Below the pieces are notes generated by a model. The model ran no database searches. It saw nothing but the letters and a program-made list of their open reading frames with translations, and was not told the origin of the DNA. From an uncultured Draconibacterium sp. (GTDB taxonomy: Bacteria > Bacteroidota > Bacteroidia > Bacteroidales > Prolixibacteraceae), in the NCBI RefSeq assembly GCF_963676735.1, contig NZ_OY781464.1, forward strand, positions 2,079,001 through 2,143,000: a DNA stretch of 64,000 nt, given 5' to 3'. Positions 36,619 through 43,809 of the stretch are shown in pieces. The position numbers and the translations under genes were made by a program. Within the stretch, counting starts at the first letter, position 1. The number at the start of each line of letters is the position of its first letter.

Positions 36619-38046
36619 TTAAAACTCCAGATACAACTCATGCAATAAAGACTCCACTTCGGTAATTAAAGTCGAATGAGAACCTGCAAAATGATTAAAC
36701 ATCAGCGAAAAAACCAAGCTGTTATTATTGGCCGTTGTGAGGTAACCTGAATAGCACCTCACCCGGGTCATCGATCCGCTTTTGGCCTGCAAGGTCATTC
36801 CCGGAAATTTAGATTTATCAAAACGACTCAATGTTCCTTCTCCGGCAACCGGTAACGAAGAAACAAAAGCTTTATTTGAAGCCATATAAAGAAGGAAACT
36901 GGTAAAAAAAGCAGGAGAAACAGCATTAAAATGCGACAGGCCACTGCCATCTTCAATATATATCTTCTCCGTGTGAAGTCCCTTTTTATTCCAAAATTCC
37001 TTTTCTAAATCAATACCGTCAATCCGGTTCCCGAAACCAGTTTTATCAACCGCCAGCTGCTTTAAAAAGTGTTCGGCAAATAAATTTATGCTTTCGTGGT
37101 TTAACACCTCACTAATCTCGCTTAAAGTTGGTGATTCCTGAATATAAATCAATTTGGCTTTTTGGTTGTCGCCGGGTTCAAACCTGATGTCCTCGCGCAC
37201 AAATATCCCCTCAGCACGAAGTGCTTTTAAAAATTCCTGTGCCAAAATAATTTCCGGTTGATGAATTGCCGCCTTAATCGTAAAGGCTTTCCGGTTTTTA
37301 GGAATGGTTCCCCGAATTACCCGTGAAAAATCGTATGGCCCTCCAAAAACATAGGCATTATCGCTGTTATTGTCGGCCGATAACACCTCGTTTTGTATGG
37401 TTAATCCATCAATTTTTGGGTAGGTATTAATTATTTTTGTTGCTTGTCCGGCTTTCCTGGGGGAAGCAAAAGTAATTCGAAACAAATTATCGTAAATACT
37501 AAAAGCGTTGGCTCCAGCCCCATAATAATTTCCAATATCTTCCCAAATCCAGGTACTGGGTACCCGCTCCGAGTCGTAAATACTGCCATCCAAAACCAGG
37601 TTCCCGTCAATATTACTGATTCCTGCAGCTTTTACCTGTTTTGCCCAGTTTTTTAAAAAATCGAAATAATGATCTTGAAAATACTCAGAACCCAATGCCG
37701 GGTCGGCTCCGGCAACAACCAGCAGGTTTCCTTTTAGCGTTCCACCACTACTAATTGTTCCGGTATAGGATATTTTTGTTTTAAAGCGATAATCAGCGCC
37801 AAGCATTTCCAATGCGGTACCCGATGTTAATAATTTTAGTGTGGATGCCGGAATTAATAAGCGATTAGGATTAAGGCTGTAAACAGACGATCCGGTAGAC
37901 TGATTTATGATACTTATACCAACCGATGCATTTTTATACTCCTGTTTTTGAAGAAGTTTATCGACTGCTACAGAAAAGCTGTTTTGAGCAAGCAGCTTGC
38001 CCGAAAAAAATAAAAGACAGAGGAAAGTAAAATATCGTGCGTGCAT
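36619..38046 (-). CDS. dacB: D-alanyl-D-alanine carboxypeptidase/endopeptidase (PBP4)
   Basis: A 475-residue peptidase S13 enzyme with signal peptide (cleavage near LLAQ, residue 20). Active-site motifs: SxxK as STLK (Ser68, Lys71), a middle SxN-type box near SIYDN, and KSGS near the C terminus. The insert between the first and second motifs is the size expected for class C PBP4. It trims or cleaves peptidoglycan peptides in the periplasm. Divergent from crcB. Confidence 0.92.
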   Translation of the reverse strand: MHARYFTFLCLLFFSGKLLAQNSFSVAVDKLLQKQEYKNASVGISIINQSTGSSVYSLNPNRLLIPASTLKLLTSGTALEMLGADYRFKTKISYTGTISSGGTLKGNLLVVAGADPALGSEYFQDHYFDFLKNWAKQVKAAGISNIDGNLVLDGSIYDSERVPSTWIWEDIGNYYGAGANAFSIYDNLFRITFASPRKAGQATKIINTYPKIDGLTIQNEVLSADNNSDNAYVFGGPYDFSRVIRGTIPKNRKAFTIKAAIHQPEIILAQEFLKALRAEGIFVREDIRFEPGDNQKAKLIYIQESPTLSEISEVLNHESINLFAEHFLKQLAVDKTGFGNRIDGIDLEKEFWNKKGLHTEKIYIEDGSGLSHFNAVSPAFFTSFLLYMASNKAFVSSLPVAGEGTLSRFDKSKFPGMTLQAKSGSMTRVRCYSGYLTTANNNSLVFSLMFNHFAGSHSTLITEVESLLHELYLEF

Positions 38047-38053
38047 TTTTTCT

Positions 38054-38101
38054 TATTTTTGAAAGCTTAAAAATAACAGATTGTTTGAGTTGTAAGCTTT
38101 C
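38054..38101 (+). promoter_or_regulatory. Candidate -7 box and leader inverted repeat before crcB
   Basis: TATTTTTG (38054-38061) matches the -7 consensus, and would start transcription about 85 bases before crcB. Immediately after, GAAAGCTTA (38061-38069) and TAAGCTTTC (38093-38101) form a perfect 9-bp inverted repeat with a 23-base loop. It does not show the conserved features I know from the fluoride riboswitch. It may be an operator or an RNA hairpin. Confidence 0.35.
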
Positions 38102-38154
38102 TTTCATTCTTATTTATTTAATTACTCCTCTGATTAAATCTAAAAAACAATACT

Positions 38155-38535
38155 ATGCTACGAACAATTTTAATAGTTGGTACCGGGGGCTTTATCGGAA
38201 GTATTATGCGTTACCTGGTGCAGGTATTTGTTGAAAAAGGCCTGACGAGCACCTTCCCGTGGGGAACTTTTATTGCCAATATGGTCGGTAGTTTTATTAT
38301 TGGGGTTGTGTTTGCAGTGGCCCAAAAAGGCAACCTTTTAAGTGCCGAATGGCGTATGTTTTTGGCTGTTGGCATTTGTGGTGGGTTTACTACTTTTTCA
38401 TCGTTTGCCTATAATAACCTCAGTATGTTAAAAGAACAGGCCTATGGCCAATTTATATTAAATGTTGGCGGAAGTTTGGTTTTTGGCTTGCTGGCAGTTT
38501 ATTTGGGAATGATACTGATTCGGGCCATTCTGTAA
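38155..38535 (+). CDS. crcB: Fluoride ion channel CrcB/Fluc
   Basis: A 126-residue four-helix membrane protein with all Fluc landmarks: GTGGFIGSIMRYLV, WGTFIANMVGSFIIGV (pore Asn) and GGFTTFSSFAYNN (the Phe-box and sodium site region). It exports fluoride as a dual-topology dimer. Only one crcB gene is visible here, so it would be a homodimer. A DUF190 gene and enolase, the classical fluoride-sensitive enzyme, follow on the same strand with an SDR gene on the opposite strand between. Confidence 0.95.
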   Translation: MLRTILIVGTGGFIGSIMRYLVQVFVEKGLTSTFPWGTFIANMVGSFIIGVVFAVAQKGNLLSAEWRMFLAVGICGGFTTFSSFAYNNLSMLKEQAYGQFILNVGGSLVFGLLAVYLGMILIRAIL

Positions 38536-38539
38536 AACA

Positions 38540-38596
38540 GGCTGTTACAAAACCAATTTGTTTACCGGGTAAACAAGAGTGAATTTCGTAACAGCC
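38540..38596. terminator. Nested hairpin between convergent genes
   Basis: Outer arms GGCTGTTAC (38540-38548) and GTAACAGCC (38588-38596) are perfectly complementary over 9 bp, and inside lies a second perfect 8-bp hairpin TTGTTTAC/GTAAACAA (38558-38576) with a 3-base loop. It fills the gap between convergent crcB and the SDR gene. A bidirectional terminator is the simplest reading, but there is no T tract and the double structure is unusual. Confidence 0.5.
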
Positions 38597-38612
38597 CGCT
38601 ATTTCAAGAAAA

Positions 38613-39464
38613 TTATTCGCTAAGGCCCATACCTGCCAGTATTTCTTTTCTAACCGGTTCGGTAACATCGTTTATTTTCTGCATTCCAAAATCCAGTCCA
38701 CCAATGGTTCGAAGTGGGCGGCTTCCTGGTTCAGCATCAATTAAATCCTCAAATATTTTAACAATCAACATCGGGTCAGTAGGGGCATTTTCATCGGCAA
38801 ACAGGCTTTTTACATTGCTCACAAAATTCATATTAAATTCATTTACATGCCCATAAACCTCAGCTATTTCTTCCTGCCCCGCAGGAACCATGTTTTCCAG
38901 AAATTTTGTTTCAAATGGCCCCGGCTCAACAATGGCAACATCAATTCCGAGCGGTGCCAGTTCGTAACGCATCCCCTCGCTCAGGCCTTCAAGCCCCCAC
39001 TTACTGGCATTGTAAACTGCCCAGCCCGGAAAAGCTCCACGCCCAGCTACTGAACTTACCTGTATGATTAATCCCGATTTTTTAGCTCGCATCCCGGGTA
39101 AAACCATTTGGGCTGCACGTACTGTTCCAACAATATTTAAATCGAGTTGCGCCAATACCGATCCAGGAGCGAAGGCCTCAACAGCTCCTCCATAACCATA
39201 ACCTGCATTATTAATCAACACATCAACACCGGGTAATTTTTCGGCTGCAGCCTTCACACTTTCGTCTGAGGTCACATCCAAATCCAATACTTCAAGCTTC
39301 AGCTTGTTTTTTGATCCAAATTCGAGCAATTCCCCGGCAGGGCCTGCATTTTTACCATTCACATTGCGCATACTGGCAATTACATGATGTCCCTTCTCTG
39401 CCAAATATTTTGCGGCCATATACCCAAAACCCGAACTGCAACCGGTAATTAAAATTGTTTTCAT
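38613..39464 (-). CDS. Short-chain dehydrogenase/reductase
   Basis: A classical SDR of 283 residues: cofactor loop TGCSSGFGYMAA, NNAGYG, catalytic Ser in QVSSVAGRG and YNASK (Tyr/Lys), then VEPGPFETKF. The dinucleotide site followed by SMRN suggests NADP preference. Substrate unknown. It is oriented against crcB and does not share the transcript. Confidence 0.92.
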   Translation of the reverse strand: MKTILITGCSSGFGYMAAKYLAEKGHHVIASMRNVNGKNAGPAGELLEFGSKNKLKLEVLDLDVTSDESVKAAAEKLPGVDVLINNAGYGYGGAVEAFAPGSVLAQLDLNIVGTVRAAQMVLPGMRAKKSGLIIQVSSVAGRGAFPGWAVYNASKWGLEGLSEGMRYELAPLGIDVAIVEPGPFETKFLENMVPAGQEEIAEVYGHVNEFNMNFVSNVKSLFADENAPTDPMLIVKIFEDLIDAEPGSRPLRTIGGLDFGMQKINDVTEPVRKEILAGMGLSE

Positions 39465-39701
39465 TGTAGTAGTTTTTAATGTTATTTTATTAAAATACCA
39501 ACAGGTATTTTTCTATTAATTTCAAACGTCACTACACTGCTATTGTTCATTTTTAATTACTAAGCTACCACTATGTTAAACAGTTAACAATCATAGTATA
39601 GCAGTGATTTTATCCCTTAAATTTGAAACCAATAATTAAGAAAAAGGTAAAAGCTATTGCGAGCTTTTCTAATCAATTATGAATTCTAAAAATGTGCAGC
39701 G

Positions 39702-40070
39702 ATGAAAACAACAGAAAAAACCGGAATTCTGAAGATTTACGTGGGAGAATCGGATAAAATAAATGGCCGTGTGCTGTTTGAAGAAATTGTATTTGAGGCA
39801 CGTAATGCAGGAATGGCAGGAGCAACAGCTTACAAAGGCATCATGTCGTTTGGAGCAAGCCACAGCATTCATACCATGAAAATTTTTGCTTTATCGAGCG
39901 ATTTGCCAGTTATTATTGAAATTATTGACAACATTGACAAACTGGACACCTTTGCCGAAAAGGTAAACGAAATTATGGCAAAAAGCCAACGTGGAGGGTT
40001 GGTTACTTTCCAGGAACTTAATGTGGTACGATACGAACGAGGACTGAAATACCAGGAAGATTATCATTAG
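39702..40070 (+). CDS. DUF190 PII-like protein
   Basis: A 122-residue DUF190 protein with a PII-like ferredoxin fold: ILKIYVGESDKINGRVLFE, EARNAGMAGATAYKGIMSFG, and LPVIIEIIDN. DUF190 genes are often found next to crcB, and here it lies between crcB and enolase. A nucleotide-binding regulatory role is likely for the fold but unproved. The preceding 237 bases (39465-39701) show no clear promoter. Confidence 0.88.
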   Translation: MKTTEKTGILKIYVGESDKINGRVLFEEIVFEARNAGMAGATAYKGIMSFGASHSIHTMKIFALSSDLPVIIEIIDNIDKLDTFAEKVNEIMAKSQRGGLVTFQELNVVRYERGLKYQEDYH

Positions 40071-40180
40071 GCAACCAACTTAAACATAAGCGTAAATTAG
40101 AATCCGAAAACAAATTATCGGCACAAGTTGTAACTGTTAACCCAATATCAAATAATTGCTACCTGTAAACTTACCCCTGT

Positions 40181-40208
40181 TTTGGTATGACAGAAATTAC
40201 TAACTTTG
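40181..40208 (+). promoter_or_regulatory. Candidate promoter of enolase
   Basis: TAACTTTG (40201-40208) matches the -7 consensus, and a TTTG at 40181-40184 lies 16 bases upstream, slightly closer than usual for the -33 element. Transcription would begin near 40215, leaving a leader of about 80 bases. Confidence 0.5.
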
Positions 40209-40293
40209 GTCTGCTTTTTAAGAATCGGGACTTAAAGTCTTGATTTACTGAAAATAACAGATTTATATTTTAATTTAATAAAAACTACTCACA

Positions 40294-41592
40294 ATGTTAA
40301 TTAGCGACGTAAAAGCAAGAGAGATTATCGATTCTCGTGGTAACCCAACTGTAGAGGTTGAAGTTTTACTTGAAAGTGGTGCATTTGGCCGTGCAGCTGT
40401 TCCATCAGGAGCATCTACAGGTGAAAACGAAGCACTTGAATTACGCGACGGTGACAAAGGCCGTTATTTAGGAAAAGGTTGTTTAAAAGCTGTTGCGAAC
40501 GTAAACGACGTTATCTGCAAAGAATTAATCGGTATGGATGCTACTGACCAGGTAGCTATCGATAACAAATTGTTGGAATTAGACGGAACAAAAACCAAGT
40601 CGAACTTAGGTGCCAACGCGATGTTGGGCGTTTCTTTGGCTGTTGCCAAAGCTGCTGCTGAGTACTCTGAGCTTCCTTTGTACCGCTACATTGGTGGAAC
40701 TAACGCTAAAACATTGCCGGTTCCTATGATGAACATCATTAACGGTGGATCTCACTCTGATGCAACTATTGCTTTCCAGGAATTTATGATTCGTCCGATT
40801 GGTGCTCCAACTTTCCGCGAAGGATTGCGCATGGGTGCTGAAGTTTTCCACGCTCTTAAAAAAGTATTGGCTGCCAAAAACCTTTCAACTGCTGTTGGCG
40901 ACGAAGGTGGTTTTGCTCCAATGTTAGGTGGAACTGAAGAAGCTATCGAATCAATTCTTACTGCTATAAAAAATGCCGGTTACAAACCAGGTCGTGCCGA
41001 AGACGGTGGCGATGTTTCTATCGCAATGGACTGTGCTTCATCAGAATTCTATAAAGATGGTGTATACGATTACAGCATTTTCGAGCCAAACGGTGTAAAA
41101 CGTACTTCTGACGAGCAAGCTGCTTACCTGGCCGAATTGATTGAAAAATACCCTATCGATTCAATCGAGGACGGTATGGACGAAGGCGACTGGGACGGAT
41201 GGGTAAAACTGAATGCAGCCATTGGTGACAAGTGCCAGTTGGTTGGCGACGACCTTTTCGTAACCAACGTTGAATACCTGAAAAAAGGTATTGAATTGGG
41301 TGCTGCTAACTCAATCCTTATTAAAGTAAACCAAATTGGTACGTTAACTGAAACATTAGACGCAATTGAAATGGCACACCGTGCCGGTTATACTTCAGTA
41401 ACTTCTCACCGCTCGGGAGAAACTGAAGATGCAACCATTGCCGACATTGCCGTGGCTACCAACTCAGGTCAGATTAAAACGGGTTCGATGAGCCGCTCAG
41501 ACCGTATGGCAAAATACAACCAACTGCTTCGAATTGAAGAAGAACTGGGTGCAAGCGCCATTTACGGGTACAAAAAAATCTACAAGAAGTAA
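40294..41592 (+). CDS. eno: Enolase
   Basis: Enolase of 432 residues, full length, converting 2-phosphoglycerate to phosphoenolpyruvate. Motifs: REIIDSRGNPTVEVEV, PSGASTGENEALELRD, GDEGGFAPML, the metal-binding SIEDGMDEGDWDGW, GDDLFVTN, ILIKVNQIGTLTET and SHRSGETEDATIAD. Codon use is noticeably biased (GGT, GCT, AAA-rich), as expected for a highly expressed gene. It has its own promoter and a strong terminator. Fluoride inhibits enolase, which gives meaning to the crcB-DUF190-eno grouping. Confidence 0.98.
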   Translation: MLISDVKAREIIDSRGNPTVEVEVLLESGAFGRAAVPSGASTGENEALELRDGDKGRYLGKGCLKAVANVNDVICKELIGMDATDQVAIDNKLLELDGTKTKSNLGANAMLGVSLAVAKAAAEYSELPLYRYIGGTNAKTLPVPMMNIINGGSHSDATIAFQEFMIRPIGAPTFREGLRMGAEVFHALKKVLAAKNLSTAVGDEGGFAPMLGGTEEAIESILTAIKNAGYKPGRAEDGGDVSIAMDCASSEFYKDGVYDYSIFEPNGVKRTSDEQAAYLAELIEKYPIDSIEDGMDEGDWDGWVKLNAAIGDKCQLVGDDLFVTNVEYLKKGIELGAANSILIKVNQIGTLTETLDAIEMAHRAGYTSVTSHRSGETEDATIADIAVATNSGQIKTGSMSRSDRMAKYNQLLRIEEELGASAIYGYKKIYKK

Positions 41593-41613
41593 GAATACTT
41601 TTAGATAACTCTG

Positions 41614-41647
41614 AAACCGTTCCGTCAACCGATGGAGCGGTTTTTTT
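41614..41647 (+). terminator. Rho-independent terminator of enolase
   Basis: A 10-bp stem (AAACCGTTCC at 41614-41623 with GGAGCGGTTT at 41634-41643, one G-T pair), a 10-base loop and a T tract to 41647, 22 bases after the stop codon. Confidence 0.88.
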
Positions 41648-41675
41648 ATATACGAAAGAACAAATCGTTAGAATT

Positions 41676-43277
41676 TTAGACTTTCATTCCAGCCAACCGC
41701 AGTCCCTGCAAAATGTGATTTACCAGTTCTTGCTCTTTCACATAAATACTGATTAAATAGCTGACTTTCGATTCAAAATCAGGCTTAAGTTTTAACAGAT
41801 CATTTATATTCGATTTAGCCTTATCCGACTCACCAAGTTGTCCGTTTACAGCAGCTTTTAACATTGGACTCCAAAACACCGCCGGCAAGTTATATTTATC
41901 ACTTTCATTCCGGGCCAGTTCATAATCTTTGTTCCTGTAATAATAAAGCATGGTAACACCATGAAAATAAAGAGGGTAACCCACATTTCTTTTCATAACA
42001 CTGTCAAGTATCTTTTTCCCTCTTTCCCAATCACCATATAAACTCAAATAGAAAGCCAATGTCCCTATTCGCAGCGTTGTATTCATACCCGATAAGATGT
42101 ATTTTTCCACCAACTGAAAAAACCGGTCTTTCTCATCATACATAAAACACTTAAACGCAAGACTTGTATTTACAATAAAACTGTCGGGGTTAAGAATAAA
42201 TGCACGTTCGGTATAATCAGCGAGTAATTTATATGATTCACTGGCGTTGGGTAAATCAAAAGCATAATAGTAACCATGAAAGGCACCGATTAGTGCATTA
42301 ATTGTCGCTGAATCAGGTTCGCATTCATAAGCTTTTGTGAGTGTTTCAAAAGCCTCTTCGCCAGTTTTAGCAGATAGATAGAGTTGAAAGCGATAGAACT
42401 TCAGAACCGCATTATACACAGTCATATTCTGATAATCCTGACTCAGAAATTCTCCGGTTAATTTCCGGGGAATAATTCCAAATTCACTTCCAATAATGTT
42501 AGCAATTTCCCTTGATATTGATTCCTGTATATCAAAAATGTTGTTAAAATTCAACTCACGGGTATAGCTTTGTGCCCAAATTTGTTTCTCATCCATTAAA
42601 TCTACAAGCCGGACAAGCGTTTTAATTCGCGTATCTGATTTATGAATTGCACCTTCGAGAACAAAACGAACACTTCGTTTTTTGGCTAGTTTTTTAATAT
42701 TGCGGGCATCGGTATTTTCGTTCGAAAGAATACTAAAATTATACACCGACAAATCCTCGTACTTGGTTAATTCTATCGATATTTCCTCGCCAATACCCTC
42801 AACCAGGATATCATTCTCCGAATCTCCGGTGCGGTTAACGAACGGTAGAACAGCAATTCCGGGTTGCGATTCAAAACGAAATTCCGGGGCTAGAGATGAA
42901 ATAATTTCTTTCTCAGCTAACGAGTTTTCTTTGAAAGTAATTTGGGGATTATAACCTCCTTTTGGTATCTCTATTTTAATTTTATCGTTAATACCTTCTT
43001 TCAGGTAATACATATCAAGTGCCCTTCTTAGTCTACCTGCATTAATCCGCACAAGTGCGTCTTGCCCCGGATCGAAATCTTCACCCCTGTTAAATACGTC
43101 AACACCAATGGTATAACCTTTTAAACTACCACCTCTTCCTTCCAGGTATTCTGAAATAATATAAGAAAGAAAGCGGCACAATAAATCTTTGGTGTTAAAC
43201 TCGGCACTCGAACAGATCTTCTCAACTTGCCTGATAATTAAACTTTCCTCGATTATTTCTGTAGTTGAAGATTCCAT
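41676..43277 (-). CDS. Predicted regulator with FlgO/TolB-like domain and TPR tail
   Basis: About 533 residues from the Met at 43277; the frame extends to 43352, but the extra residues look unlike any family start. Three parts: an N-terminal ~110-residue helical domain (VEKICSSAEFNTKDLLCRFL, SLKGYTIGVDVFNRG, ALVRINAGRLRRALDMYY) of the kind preceding cyclase-like and TPR regulators; a FlgO/TolB-type domain (PGIAVLPFVNRTGDSEND, ILVEGIGEEISIELTKYEDL, IWAQSYTREL, about 145-285); and TPR-like repeats to the end. No catalytic cyclase domain and no membrane helix are visible. It is divergent from the small protein-sulfatase pair and may regulate it (inference). Confidence 0.75.
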   Translation of the reverse strand: MESSTTEIIEESLIIRQVEKICSSAEFNTKDLLCRFLSYIISEYLEGRGGSLKGYTIGVDVFNRGEDFDPGQDALVRINAGRLRRALDMYYLKEGINDKIKIEIPKGGYNPQITFKENSLAEKEIISSLAPEFRFESQPGIAVLPFVNRTGDSENDILVEGIGEEISIELTKYEDLSVYNFSILSNENTDARNIKKLAKKRSVRFVLEGAIHKSDTRIKTLVRLVDLMDEKQIWAQSYTRELNFNNIFDIQESISREIANIIGSEFGIIPRKLTGEFLSQDYQNMTVYNAVLKFYRFQLYLSAKTGEEAFETLTKAYECEPDSATINALIGAFHGYYYAFDLPNASESYKLLADYTERAFILNPDSFIVNTSLAFKCFMYDEKDRFFQLVEKYILSGMNTTLRIGTLAFYLSLYGDWERGKKILDSVMKRNVGYPLYFHGVTMLYYYRNKDYELARNESDKYNLPAVFWSPMLKAAVNGQLGESDKAKSNINDLLKLKPDFESKVSYLISIYVKEQELVNHILQGLRLAGMKV

Positions 43278-43571
43278 TTTAAGGTTTTTCAGTTTTTGAC
43301 GAGCACGTATTATACAGTTACATACGGTATTTGACTTACATAGAAACAGCATACACTGTATCTTGTATAAAAATAGCTAAAATTTACAAGTTATAAAAAC
43401 ATTAAAAATACCGAAAAAACACTATTTGAAGTGCAGCGGCTTTAATGAAAAAGCTCCCGGTTCTTCCGAACGTATAAGCACTGTACTTTTAATCGAAAAG
43501 TGTGAATTCATTCTTGATATTTCAATTTATGTATTTAAGCATTGACAACAGATTAACCGACATCTTTGATA

Positions 43572-43793
43572 ATGGAAGATTCAGAAATTATTTCCTGTTT
43601 TCCCGGGCATAAAGAAAAGATAAAAATCCTCTTGTCTCAGGATGAAAATTTCAGGGAAGTAGCAGCAGACTATATGTTGTGCATAAAAACACTAAAAAAA
43701 CTGAAGCGAACCAACAACAGTTCACTTGTTCAACAGTATTCCGAAACACTAAAGGAATTAAAGCAGGAACTTATTGAAAGCATAAATAAATAA
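43572..43793 (+). CDS. Small helical protein upstream of sulfatase
   Basis: A 73-residue protein starting at the ATG at 43572 (a TTG six bases earlier is less likely). It is charged and predicted to be almost all helix (SQDENFREVAADYMLCIKT, YSETLKELKQELIES), with two Cys. It ends 16 bases before the sulfatase gene and is probably cotranscribed. Not recognised; I see no signal peptide. A near-consensus -7 box (CATCTTTG, 43561-43568) sits directly before the start. Confidence 0.65.
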   Translation: MEDSEIISCFPGHKEKIKILLSQDENFREVAADYMLCIKTLKKLKRTNNSSLVQQYSETLKELKQELIESINK

Positions 43794-43809
43794 CGCAAAA
43801 ATAAATACC

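Noticed and set aside
38047..38154. Fluoride riboswitch before crcB
   Set aside because: The leader lacks the conserved motif and paired layout I know from that riboswitch; only a simple 9-bp inverted repeat is visible.
43278..43352. N-terminal extension of the TPR regulator
   Set aside because: The extra 25 residues, rich in Cys and Asn, do not look like a domain start, and the Met at 43277 precedes the conserved domain directly.
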